DNA of 64,000 nucleotides, from NCBI GenBank assembly GCA_964615935.1, contig CAZTTG010000010.1, positions 1 to 64,000 on the forward strand, written 5' to 3'. This document shows, piece after piece, positions 8,172 through 15,892 of the stretch. This DNA comes from CAZTTG01 sp964615935. Its GTDB lineage: Bacteria > Planctomycetota > UBA1135 > GCA-002686595. A program made the translations under genes and the position numbers. The stretch's first letter is position 1. Each line of letters opens with the position of its first letter. The notes below the pieces were generated by a model. That model was not told the DNA's origin, ran no database searches, and saw only the letters and a list, made by a program, of their open reading frames with translations.

Positions 8172-8615
8172 ATGTCGAAGAGCACCGGCCCCGAGCGCGT
8201 CCAGAACATGGTCAAGGTCCTCCAGCAGTGGCAAGCCATCGAGCGCAAGTCGATGGACGACACCGCGGCGATCATGGAGGACACCCGCAACCCCCTGGTC
8301 CGGATGATCATGGAGATCATCCGCCACGACTCCCTGATGCACCACCGGGTCCAGCAGTTCCTGGTCGACAGCGTCACCCAGGAGGACGTGACCGTGACCC
8401 GCGAGGACGTGGCCGAGGTGTGGGAGAAGATCGAGGCCCACGACAAGATGGAGCGCAAGACCATCGAGATGGCCGAGCAGCTCAAGGAGCAGGCCTGGTC
8501 GCCGGTGCACAAGCAACTCCTCGACTACCTCCTCACCGACGAGCGCAAGCACGACGCGCTCCTGATTCAACTCGAGGAAATCAAGGCCGGGATGACCCGC
8601 GCCTCCGGAGCCTGA
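8172..8615 (+). CDS. Atypical ferritin-like four-helix protein, copy 1
   Basis: A 147-aa helical protein, about 78% identical (hand alignment) to the product of 52682-53125. The second half carries a rubrerythrin-style ExxH (DERKHDALL near 123-131). The first half has RHDSLMHH (51-58) where a canonical ferritin-like protein would have ExxH, so the metal-ligand set is probably His-rich and unusual. I do not recognise a named family; four-helix di-iron or hemerythrin-like metal binding is inferred. It is the first gene after the sigma-54 promoter and is followed by an ahpC remnant, rubrerythrin and a DUF2892 gene, implying a role in oxygen or peroxide defence. Confidence 0.75.
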   Translation: MSKSTGPERVQNMVKVLQQWQAIERKSMDDTAAIMEDTRNPLVRMIMEIIRHDSLMHHRVQQFLVDSVTQEDVTVTREDVAEVWEKIEAHDKMERKTIEMAEQLKEQAWSPVHKQLLDYLLTDERKHDALLIQLEEIKAGMTRASGA

Positions 8616-8653
8616 TCCACCCCGCCCCCACCACCCTGCCGGAGGATAGTCCC

Positions 8654-8758
8654 ATGTCTGCGCTCATCGGCCAGCCGGCCAACTGGCAAGAGGGCGAGGA
8701 CGCCATGCAGCCCACCCCCGAGGGAGTCGCCTCCTACCTGGCGACCCACTCCGGCTGA
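8654..8758 (+). pseudogene. Internally deleted ahpC remnant (34 codons)
   Basis: An in-frame 34-aa reading frame with its own GGAGGATAG ribosome site. Residues 1-7 (MSALIGQ) match the first residues of the peroxiredoxin at 53172 (MSNLIGK), and residues 8-34 match its last 27 residues at 25 of 27 positions (PANWQEGEDAMQPT onward). About 164 codons are missing, including both the peroxidatic and resolving cysteines, so it cannot be a peroxidase. It occupies the same place after the ferritin-like gene as full-length ahpC does in the second locus, so an internal deletion after locus duplication is the simplest origin. A retained small-peptide function cannot be excluded because the frame and ribosome site are intact. 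Confidence 0.8.
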
Positions 8759-8783
8759 GCCGCCGCCTGGGACCGAGGCGCGC

Positions 8784-8813
8784 GGATCCCGCCCGAGACC
8801 GGGCTCGGGATCC
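8784..8813 (+). terminator. Terminator-like hairpin after the ahpC remnant
   Basis: GGATCCCG pairs with CGGGATCC across a 14-nt loop. There is no T-tract, so it may only attenuate read-through into the rubrerythrin gene at 8869. Confidence 0.4.
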
Positions 8814-8868
8814 CGCGACCTCGCCCGGCCGGGGATCCGAACGAACGCGAAGGCCAGGAGGAAGCACG

Positions 8869-9372
8869 ATGCATGCGATGACCCGCGACAATCTCGAGGC
8901 CGCCTTCGCCGGCGAGAGCCAGGCGCACCTGAAGTACCTGGTGTTCGCCGACAAGGCCGAGCGGGAAGGCCTCCCCGAGGTGGCCCGGCTCTTCCGCGCC
9001 ACCGCCTATGCCGAGCAGGTCCACGCCACCAACCACCTGCGCGCCCTGAAGGGCGTCGGCAAGACTGCCGAGAACCTCGAGGCCGCTCGAGCCGGCGAGA
9101 TCCACGAGATCGAGGAGATGTACCCCGCCTTCCTGGCGGTGGCGAAGCTGCAGCTCGAGAAGGGCGCCCAGCGCCCGATGGACTGGGCCCTCGAGGCGGA
9201 GAAGGTCCACGCGGAGCTGTACGCCCAGGCCCTCGAGGCCGCCGAGGCGGGCAAGGACGCCCAGGTGGGCGAGGTCCACGTCTGCGAGGTGTGCGGCTGG
9301 ACGGGGACCGGAGAGGCCCCCGACGAGTGCCCCCTGTGCAAGGCCAGGAAGGACCGCTTCCGCACGTTTTGA
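8869..9372 (+). CDS. Rubrerythrin
   Basis: A 167-aa two-domain rubrerythrin. The N-terminal di-iron erythrin domain has the first-helix Glu in FAGESQAHLKYLVFADKAE, the YAEQVHA helix, and EIHEIEEMYPAF. The C-terminus is a rubredoxin-like Fe(Cys)4 knuckle: CEVCGWTG and CPLCKARKDRF. Rubrerythrins reduce H2O2 to water in the cytoplasm of anaerobes and microaerophiles. It is preceded by a hairpin and followed 8 bp later by a DUF2892 gene. The ATG at 8869 has GAGGAAGC upstream; an ATG nine bases later is an alternative. Confidence 0.93.
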   Translation: MHAMTRDNLEAAFAGESQAHLKYLVFADKAEREGLPEVARLFRATAYAEQVHATNHLRALKGVGKTAENLEAARAGEIHEIEEMYPAFLAVAKLQLEKGAQRPMDWALEAEKVHAELYAQALEAAEAGKDAQVGEVHVCEVCGWTGTGEAPDECPLCKARKDRFRTF

Positions 9373-9380
9373 GGTGAGCC

Positions 9381-9575
9381 ATGGGAATGCAGCAATACAT
9401 CCGCGCCATCGCCGGGACCTTCGTCCTGCTCTCCCTGGGACTGGGATATGCGCACAGCCCCTACTGGCACCTGTTCACCGCCTTCGTGGGCCTGAACCTC
9501 CTGCAGTCGGCCTTCACGCGGTGGTGCCTGATGGAGAAGTTCCTGGCGCGGCTGGGCGTCGCGCACAACTCTTAA
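9381..9575 (+). CDS. DUF2892 (YgaP-like) small membrane protein
   Basis: A 64-aa protein matching the DUF2892 pattern: MGMQQYIR start, first helix (IAGTFVLLSLGLGY), HSPYWHLFTAFVGLNLLQSAF second helix, and CLMEKFLARLGV tail. The family normally carries a conserved Cys before PMEK; here it is WCLMEKF. In other bacteria the domain is fused to or sits beside rhodanese and redox genes. It lies 8 bp after rubrerythrin and is probably co-transcribed with it. Confidence 0.85.
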   Translation: MGMQQYIRAIAGTFVLLSLGLGYAHSPYWHLFTAFVGLNLLQSAFTRWCLMEKFLARLGVAHNS

Positions 9576-9635
9576 AAGGCGCGGCGACACTCCTCCGGCT
9601 CTCGCACGGACGATCCGGGGGAAAGGGGAAGTCCA

Positions 9636-11123
9636 ATGAGCGAGCACGGGATGATGAGCGTCCGCGGCCGGCGGCTCTTCGCCGGCACCCTGCTCCTTCT
9701 GTCGGCGGCCTGCGCGACGATCGCGCCGCTGCCCTGCGGGGAGAGCACCGCCCTTCCACCTGAGCGGGCCGCCCCGGCGGCCCCAATGCGGGAGGCGCCG
9801 GTTCGGGATGCCCCGGTTCGAGATGCAAACAGGGGGCCCCTCAGCCTGGAGGAGGCGGTCGGCCGCGCCCTGCGCGACAACCCCTCCTTGCGGGAGGCGG
9901 TGGCGCGCATCGACGCGGCCCGGGCCTCCGAGCGCGCCAGCCGCGCCGCCTGGCTCCCCCGCGTCGACTTCGCCTCCGAGCTGACCCACACCAACAACCC
10001 GGTGATGGCCTTCATGGGGAACCTGAACGCCGGCGAGTGGGACCCCGGAGCCAATCCCAACGACCCCGAGGCCACCTCCCACCTGCGGTTGGGCCTCGCG
10101 CTCTCGGCCCTGCTGTACGACGGGGGCCAGCGCTCGGCGGCCCGGCGCTCGGCCGAGCTCGCGAGCCAGGTGGCCGTCCTCCAGAGCGCCATCGCCGAGC
10201 GCGAGCTGGGCGCCGCCGCGGTGAGCGCCTGGCTCGCGGTCCACGAGGCGCAGGCCCGCCTGGAGCTGGCCCGGAGCTCGCTCGTCTGGACCGAGCGCGA
10301 GCTCGAGGTGGCCCGCCTGCGCGAGCGGGAGGGAGCCGGGCTGGCCTCCGACGCGCTGTCCTTCGAGGTGCGACGGAGCCAGGCGGAGGAGGCCGTGATC
10401 CGCGCCGGAAACGCGCGACGCCTGGCCCTGGAGGGGCTGCGGCGCCTGGTCGGCGCGGCCCCCGACGAGCCCGTCGAGGTGAGCCCCGTCCCCGAGACCT
10501 GGCCGATCCCGCCCATGGAGGAGCCCTCCATCGAGCGGGCGCTCTCCGGTCGCGACGAGCTGGGCACGGCCGCCCGATCGATCGAGATGGCCCAGGAGGG
10601 GGTCCGCGCCGCCAGCCGGACCAACCGGCCGCGCGTGAGCTTCATCGCCAACGGCTGGCTGGACGGCGGCGACCCGATCCTCGAGGTCGACCGGGGGAGC
10701 TGGCTCGCCGGCCTCTCGCTCGACTGGTCGCTCTTCGACGGCGGCGCCCGCGGCGCCCGCACCGAGGTGGCTCGCGCCCGCATGCGCGAGGCCATGGCGC
10801 GCCTGGAGGGGCTCCAGCAGCAGGTGATCGAGGAGATCCGCCGCGCCGCCCTGATGCAGGAGGACGCGCTGGCCCGGCTGACCTCGACCGAGGCTGCGGT
10901 GCGCAGCGCCGAGGAGGCCCTGCGCCTGGTGGAGCTGGAGTACGCGGAGGGCGCGGCCACCATCGCCCGTGAGTTGGAGGCCGAGGCCGCGCTCAGCGCG
11001 GCACGGGCGAGGCACGTGAGCGCGCGCTACGACGCGCTGAGTGCGCGGGTCGAGCTGCGGCGGGCGCACGGTCTGCGCCCCCTGGCCGCGAGCGAATCCC
11101 CGTCGGAGGACGAGAGGCCATGA
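9636..11123 (+). CDS. TolC-family outer membrane efflux lipoprotein
   Basis: A 495-aa outer-membrane channel of an RND tripartite pump. The signal sequence ends in a lipobox (LSAAC, Cys ~26). After a Pro-rich spacer with a small tandem repeat (REAPVRDAPVRDAN) come two repeats of the long coiled-coil/beta-strand TolC unit, starting at LSLEEAVGRALRDNPSLREAV and again around SIERALSGRDELGTAARSIE. It is the first gene of a three-gene operon with ATGA overlaps to the adaptor and permease genes. The substrate is not evident. Confidence 0.9.
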   Translation: MSEHGMMSVRGRRLFAGTLLLLSAACATIAPLPCGESTALPPERAAPAAPMREAPVRDAPVRDANRGPLSLEEAVGRALRDNPSLREAVARIDAARASERASRAAWLPRVDFASELTHTNNPVMAFMGNLNAGEWDPGANPNDPEATSHLRLGLALSALLYDGGQRSAARRSAELASQVAVLQSAIAERELGAAAVSAWLAVHEAQARLELARSSLVWTERELEVARLREREGAGLASDALSFEVRRSQAEEAVIRAGNARRLALEGLRRLVGAAPDEPVEVSPVPETWPIPPMEEPSIERALSGRDELGTAARSIEMAQEGVRAASRTNRPRVSFIANGWLDGGDPILEVDRGSWLAGLSLDWSLFDGGARGARTEVARARMREAMARLEGLQQQVIEEIRRAALMQEDALARLTSTEAAVRSAEEALRLVELEYAEGAATIARELEAEAALSAARARHVSARYDALSARVELRRAHGLRPLAASESPSEDERP

Positions 11124-12289
11124 AACGCATTCGACTGCCCAAGAAGTTCCTGCTCTTCGTCTTCGCCGCCATCGTGCTCGGCTACCTGGTCGTGCACGAG
11201 ACCGGCATGTTCACCGAGCGGATCGGCCCGGAGAATCCTCCCCCCCGCGAGGTGGAGCGGGCCCAGCCCTGGACGGGTGAGACCGCCGACGTGCGGGTGG
11301 AGGAGGTGCGCGAGCTGCGGGCGGCCATCGGCACCCTGGCGCCGCGCCGCCTGGTCGGGGTCTCGCCGCGCGTCAGCGCCAGCGTGATCGAGCTCGCCCC
11401 AGCCGAGGGCGAGCTGGTGGCCGCGGGCGACCTGATCGCGCGCCTCGACGAGCGCGACCTGGCCGCCCGGGTCTCGGCCGCCGAGGCGGCCCACGCGGCG
11501 GCCCGGGCCCGGGTCGAGGTCGCCGGCGCCGAGCTCGCCCGGACGAAGGCCGAGCGCGAGCGCGCCGGCTCCGAGCTGGGGCGCACCGAGCGCCTGCTGG
11601 AGGGCCGCGCCAGCACCCAGCGCGAGCTGGAGCGGGCGCAGGCCGCCGATCGCGCGGCTGCCGCCGCGGTCGGAGCGGCCGAGGCCTCGGTGGAGGCCGC
11701 GCGAGCCGCGGCCGAGGCGGCGGGCAAGGGCGTCGAGGGGGCGCGCATCGCCCTGGGCTGGGCCGAGATCCGCGCCCCGCAGGCGGGCGTGATCGCCGAC
11801 CGGCCGACCGAGGAGGGGGAGCTGGCCTCCCCCGGCAAGCCCCTGGTCCTGATCTACGACCCCTCCACCCTGCGCCTGGAGGCGGCGGTGCCCGAGGGGG
11901 ACGCCCACCTGGTCTCCCCTGGCGCCTACGTCCAGGTCGAGGTCCCGGCCGCCGATCTGCTGCTCGAGGCCCAGATCGAGGAGATCGAGCCCATGGCCGA
12001 TCCCGCCAGCCGCACGGTGCTGGTCAAGGTCTCCGTCCCCGCCGGGATCGGCCTGCGCGCCGGGCAGTACGGCCGCCTGCGCTACGTCATCGGGAGCCGC
12101 GAGGTCCTCAGCGTCCCGGCCGCGGCCGTCTCCCGCACCGGGCAGGTGGAGCTGGTGCGCGTCCTCGGCGACGAGGACCGCCCGATCGCCCGCCACGTCC
12201 GCACCGCCGGCCCGCTCGAGGGCGGGCGGGTCGAGGTCCTGACGGGCCTCGCCGAGGGCGAGCGCGTCGCCCTGGAGGCGCTCCGATGA
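11120..12289 (+). CDS. RND efflux periplasmic adaptor (HlyD/AcrA family)
   Basis: A 389-aa membrane-fusion protein with one N-terminal anchor helix (KKFLLFVFAAIVLGYLVVHE), a split biotinyl-lipoyl-like domain (start near residue 85 at SVIELAPAEGELVAAGDLI, closing half near WAEIRAPQAGVIADRP), a long Ala/Glu/Arg-rich coiled-coil hairpin between them (~110-205), then beta-barrel and membrane-proximal domains. It bridges the permease and the TolC channel. The start overlaps the upstream stop by 4 nt, and its own stop overlaps the permease start the same way. Confidence 0.9.
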   Translation: MKRIRLPKKFLLFVFAAIVLGYLVVHETGMFTERIGPENPPPREVERAQPWTGETADVRVEEVRELRAAIGTLAPRRLVGVSPRVSASVIELAPAEGELVAAGDLIARLDERDLAARVSAAEAAHAAARARVEVAGAELARTKAERERAGSELGRTERLLEGRASTQRELERAQAADRAAAAAVGAAEASVEAARAAAEAAGKGVEGARIALGWAEIRAPQAGVIADRPTEEGELASPGKPLVLIYDPSTLRLEAAVPEGDAHLVSPGAYVQVEVPAADLLLEAQIEEIEPMADPASRTVLVKVSVPAGIGLRAGQYGRLRYVIGSREVLSVPAAAVSRTGQVELVRVLGDEDRPIARHVRTAGPLEGGRVEVLTGLAEGERVALEALR

Positions 12290-15200
12290 ACGACCGCCAT
12301 GCTGGGTTCACGGCGAAGATCGTCGAGACCTTCGTCGACTCGAAGCTGTCGCTGCTGTTCCTGATCGGGGCGCTCCTGGCCGGCGCGGCGGGCCTCTTCC
12401 TCACGCCCCGCGAGGAGGAGCCGCAGATCGTGGTGCCCCTGGTCGACGTCCTGCTCACCTACCCGGGCGCGAGCCCGGAGGAGGTCGAACGCACCGTCGT
12501 GCAGGAGCTTGAGGGCCTGGTCCGCGGGCTCCCCGGCGTCGAGCACGTGTACTCGGAAGCGCGCGAGGGGCAGGCCATCGTCTCCATCCGCTTCGAGGTC
12601 GGCCACGACCGCGAGCGCGCGCTGGTCGACGCCCACACCCGCGTGGAAGCGCACGTCGATCGCGTGCCCGCGGGGCTCTCGGGCTGGCTGGTGCGCCCGA
12701 TCGACATCGACGACGTGCCGCTGCTCACGCTGGCGCTGCACGGAGACGGCCTGGACACCTTCGAGCTGCGCCGGATCGCGGAGGAGCTCGCCGACCGCCT
12801 GGAGACCCTGGACGACATCTCGCTCACCGGGGTGATCGGGGGCGAGCCCCTGGTCCTGCGGGTGGAGCTGGACCCGGCCCGGATGGCGGCGGCGCGGGTC
12901 TCGCCGGCGAGGGTGGCCGAGGCCCTGCGCGGCGCCAACGCCGAGTCGCGCATCGGACGCATGCGCGAGGCCGGAGCCGAGCTCTCGGTCCGGGCGGGGC
13001 CCTTCCTGCGCACGGCCGCCGACCTGGAGTCGGTGGTGGTCGGCCTGAGGGACGGCCGGCCGGTCCACCTGCGCGAGGTGGCGCGGGTGAGCGAGGGCCC
13101 GCTGGAGCCGGCCACCTACAGCCGCATCGCCTTCGGCCGCACCGCCGAGCAGGCCGGCTTGCGCGAGAGCGGGCAGTCCTTCGACGAGCGCCCGAGCGTC
13201 TCGCTGGCGGTCTCCAAGCGCAAGGGCTCGAACGCCGTGCGGGTGGCCGAGGAGGCCCTGGCGGCCATCACCGAGGCCCGCGGCACGGTGCTCCCCGACG
13301 GGATCGAGCTCACCGTCACGCGCAACGACGGCGCCACCGCCGATCAGAAGGTCAACGAGCTGGTCGAGCACCTGGGCGTGGCCGTGGTCACGGTGATCCT
13401 GGTGCTGATGGTGGGCCTGGGCTGGCGCGAGGCGCTGGTGGTGGCGATCGCCATCCCGGTCACCTTCTCGGTGGCGCTCTTCCTGGACCTGATCGCCGGC
13501 TACACCATCAACCGGGTGACGCTCTTCGCCCTGGTGCTCTCGCTGGGGCTCCTGGTGGACGACCCCATCGTGGACGTGGAGAACATCCACCGCCACTTCA
13601 AGATGGGCAAGCTCTCGGCCCGGGACGCCGTCGTCAACGCCGTGAACGAGGTCCGGCCGCCGCTGATCCTGGCCACCTTCACGGTGATCATATCCTTCCT
13701 GCCCATGTACTTCATCACGGGCATGATGGGGCCCTACATGGCGCCCATGCCCTTCAACATCACGACCGTGATGCTGACCTCGCTGGTGGTGGCCCTGACC
13801 ATCACCCCCTGGGCGTCCTACCGGCTGCTCAAGCCCCACGCGGGGCACGACGGGGAGGACCTCGACCCGATGAAGACCCTCATCGGGCGCGCCTACTCCG
13901 TCACCATGGGACCGCTCCTGCGGCGGCGCTGGCTGGCCTGGTCCTTCCTGGTGTTCATGGCGTTCGCGCTGCTCGGCTCGGTGGCCCTGCCGCTCACAGG
14001 CGCCGTACCCCTGAAGATGCTGCCCTTCGCCAACAAGGACCGCCTGCAGGTGGTGGTCGATACCGAGGAGGGCACCACGCTCGAGCGGACCGACGCCGTG
14101 GTCCGGGAGCTGGCGGCCTTCCTCCTGGAGCAGCCCGACGTCAGCTTCGTCGAGAGCTTCGCCGGCAGCGCCTCGCCCCACGACTTCCAGGGCCTGGTGC
14201 GGCACGAGTTCCTGCGCCGCGGCGACCACGTGGGCGACCTGCGCGTGGGTCTGATCCCCAAGGACCACCGCGAGCAGTCCAGCCACCAGATCGCCCTGCG
14301 CATCCGCCCCGGGGTCGAGGCCATCGCGGAGCGCACCGGCGCGAGGGTGCGGCTGTCCGAGAGCCCGCCCGGGCCGCCGGTGCTGCAGACCGTGGTGGCC
14401 GAGCTCGAGGCGCCCCCCAGCGCCAGGTGGGAAGAGCAGGTGGCGGTGGCGGCCGACGTCCTGGGGCGCTTCGAGGCCATCGAGGGCATCGTCGACGCCG
14501 ACTGGATGGTGACCGCCCGACCGAGTCGCCTGGAGTTCGCGGTGGACAAGGAGCTGGCCGCCCAGCACGGGGTCGCCACCGCCGAGATCGTCGAGACCCT
14601 GGCCCTGGCCGCCAGCGACGAGCCGCTGATCGCCCTGCCTCGTCCGGGCGAGCGCGCCCCCGTCCCGGTGGTGTTGCAGCTCCCCCGCGAGCAGCGCTCT
14701 TCGGCCGAGGGCCTGGCCGCCGTGCCCCTGCGCTTCGGACCCGAGGGCGCGCCCCTCACGGTCGGTCAGCTCACCCGGCACGAGGAGAATCCCGCGCCGC
14801 GCTCGATCACCCGCAAGGACATGAAGCGGGTCGTCTACGTGACCGCCGACACCGCCGGGATCAGCCCGGCCGACGCGGTCTTCGCCTTCCAGGCCTCCCT
14901 GCGCGACGACCCGCTGCCCGACGGCTACCAGGTCAGCCTGCGGGGCGAGGGCGAGTGGAAGATCACCCTGGACGTGTTCCGCGACCTGGGGCTCGCCTTC
15001 GCGGCAGCGCTGATCGGCATCTACGTCCTGCTGGTCGGCCAGACGCGCTCGCTGCTCCTGCCGGTGGTGATGATGGTGGCCATCCCCATCACCGCCATCG
15101 GCATCTTCCCCGGCTTCGCGCTGATCAACGCCGTGCGCGAGGGGAGGGTGGGCGAGTTCGCCGACCCCACATGGTTCACGGCCACGGCCATGATCGGCAT

Positions 15201-15495
15201 GATCGCCCTGGCGGGCATCGTGGTGCGCAACTCGGTCATCCTGATCGACTTCATCGAGGTGCAGCGCGCCCGCGGCCTGCCGGTCGCTCGGGCGGTGCTC
15301 GAGTCGGGGGCGGTGCGCCTGCGCCCGATCCTGCTGACCGCCGCGACCTCGCTGCTGGGGGTGTGGGTCATGACCCTCGACCCGATCTTCTCGGGGCTGG
15401 CCTGGAGCTTCATCTTCGGCATCCTGGCCTCCACCGCCTTCACCCTGCTGGTGGTCCCCCTGATTTACGGGATGCTTCACGCCAAGGAGGCGTGA
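12286..15495 (+). CDS. RND-superfamily efflux permease (AcrB-like)
   Basis: A 1069-aa inner-membrane, proton-driven pump with the two-fold RND layout: helix 1 (LLFLIGALLAGAAGLFL), large periplasmic loop, helices 2-6 starting near residue 365 (LGVAVVTVILVLMVGLGW), second periplasmic loop, and helices 8-12 from ~905. The proton-relay aspartates are in helix 4 (LGLLVDDPIVDVENI); the usual DDA is DDP here. The length is typical of hydrophobe/amphiphile exporters, without the extra acidic motif of heavy-metal CzcA. It is the last gene of the operon. The substrate is unknown. Confidence 0.92.
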   Translation: MNDRHAGFTAKIVETFVDSKLSLLFLIGALLAGAAGLFLTPREEEPQIVVPLVDVLLTYPGASPEEVERTVVQELEGLVRGLPGVEHVYSEAREGQAIVSIRFEVGHDRERALVDAHTRVEAHVDRVPAGLSGWLVRPIDIDDVPLLTLALHGDGLDTFELRRIAEELADRLETLDDISLTGVIGGEPLVLRVELDPARMAAARVSPARVAEALRGANAESRIGRMREAGAELSVRAGPFLRTAADLESVVVGLRDGRPVHLREVARVSEGPLEPATYSRIAFGRTAEQAGLRESGQSFDERPSVSLAVSKRKGSNAVRVAEEALAAITEARGTVLPDGIELTVTRNDGATADQKVNELVEHLGVAVVTVILVLMVGLGWREALVVAIAIPVTFSVALFLDLIAGYTINRVTLFALVLSLGLLVDDPIVDVENIHRHFKMGKLSARDAVVNAVNEVRPPLILATFTVIISFLPMYFITGMMGPYMAPMPFNITTVMLTSLVVALTITPWASYRLLKPHAGHDGEDLDPMKTLIGRAYSVTMGPLLRRRWLAWSFLVFMAFALLGSVALPLTGAVPLKMLPFANKDRLQVVVDTEEGTTLERTDAVVRELAAFLLEQPDVSFVESFAGSASPHDFQGLVRHEFLRRGDHVGDLRVGLIPKDHREQSSHQIALRIRPGVEAIAERTGARVRLSESPPGPPVLQTVVAELEAPPSARWEEQVAVAADVLGRFEAIEGIVDADWMVTARPSRLEFAVDKELAAQHGVATAEIVETLALAASDEPLIALPRPGERAPVPVVLQLPREQRSSAEGLAAVPLRFGPEGAPLTVGQLTRHEENPAPRSITRKDMKRVVYVTADTAGISPADAVFAFQASLRDDPLPDGYQVSLRGEGEWKITLDVFRDLGLAFAAALIGIYVLLVGQTRSLLLPVVMMVAIPITAIGIFPGFALINAVREGRVGEFADPTWFTATAMIGMIALAGIVVRNSVILIDFIEVQRARGLPVARAVLESGAVRLRPILLTAATSLLGVWVMTLDPIFSGLAWSFIFGILASTAFTLLVVPLIYGMLHAKEA

Positions 15496-15530
15496 GGGGC
15501 CCGGGGAAGGGACTCCCCCCGGACACGGAG

Positions 15531-15575
15531 CGGCCCGGAGGCGGCGGCGGTCGTTCCGCGCCGAGCTCCGGGCCG
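15531..15575. terminator. Inverted repeat between convergent genes
   Basis: CGGCCCGGAG (15531-15540) pairs perfectly with CTCCGGGCCG (15566-15575). It lies between the RND permease stop and the stop of the small convergent gene, so a shared terminator is likely, although no T-tract is present. Confidence 0.45.
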
Positions 15576-15585
15576 TGGGAGGCGG

Positions 15586-15756
15586 TCACTCACCTTCGGG
15601 CTTGGTGATCTTGACCAGGCCGGCCTCGACCTCGTCGATCGCCTTCTTGTGCTCGTCGTTGATCGGGCAGCCGCACTTGTAGCCCTCCTCGGTGGCGTGC
15701 AGGCGGGCCTTCTCGATGTGCCACTGGGCGACTTTCAGGTGCTGGTCGACGTTCAT
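15586..15756 (-). CDS. Small CxC-containing protein (56 aa)
   Basis: A 56-aa frame from the ATG at 15756 with a strong GGAGGAAGC ribosome site; codon choice is the same GC-rich type as neighbouring genes. The sequence has an amphipathic helix (HLKVAQWHIEKARLHATEE), a CGCPINDEH segment (cysteines 28 and 30) and a charged helical tail. The CxC followed by a conserved-looking PINDEH suggests metal or redox binding, but I do not recognise a family. It is convergent with the RND operon and divergent from nothing obvious; the VWA-HEAT gene lies 137 bp further on the same strand. Confidence 0.72.
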   Translation of the reverse strand: MNVDQHLKVAQWHIEKARLHATEEGYKCGCPINDEHKKAIDEVEAGLVKITKPEGE

Positions 15757-15892
15757 GCTTCCTCCGGATCGGCAGGTGGTCTCGGGTAATGGGAGCCGAA
15801 GAGGGTAGCCGGGCGGGGCGGAGTGTCAAGCCGGGGGAGGGCCAAGGCACCGACCCGACCCGACGCGGGTCCGCTCGTGGCGGACTCCCCAT

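Noticed and set aside
9793..9828. Tandem repeat in the TolC leader region as a regulatory repeat
   Set aside because: It is a short in-frame coding duplication (REAPVRDAPVRD) in the lipoprotein linker, without other significance.
12082..15480. 1132-codon open frame antisense to the RND permease
   Set aside because: Low-complexity His/Gln/Gly/Arg-rich translation with no domains; the sense strand encodes a complete RND pump.
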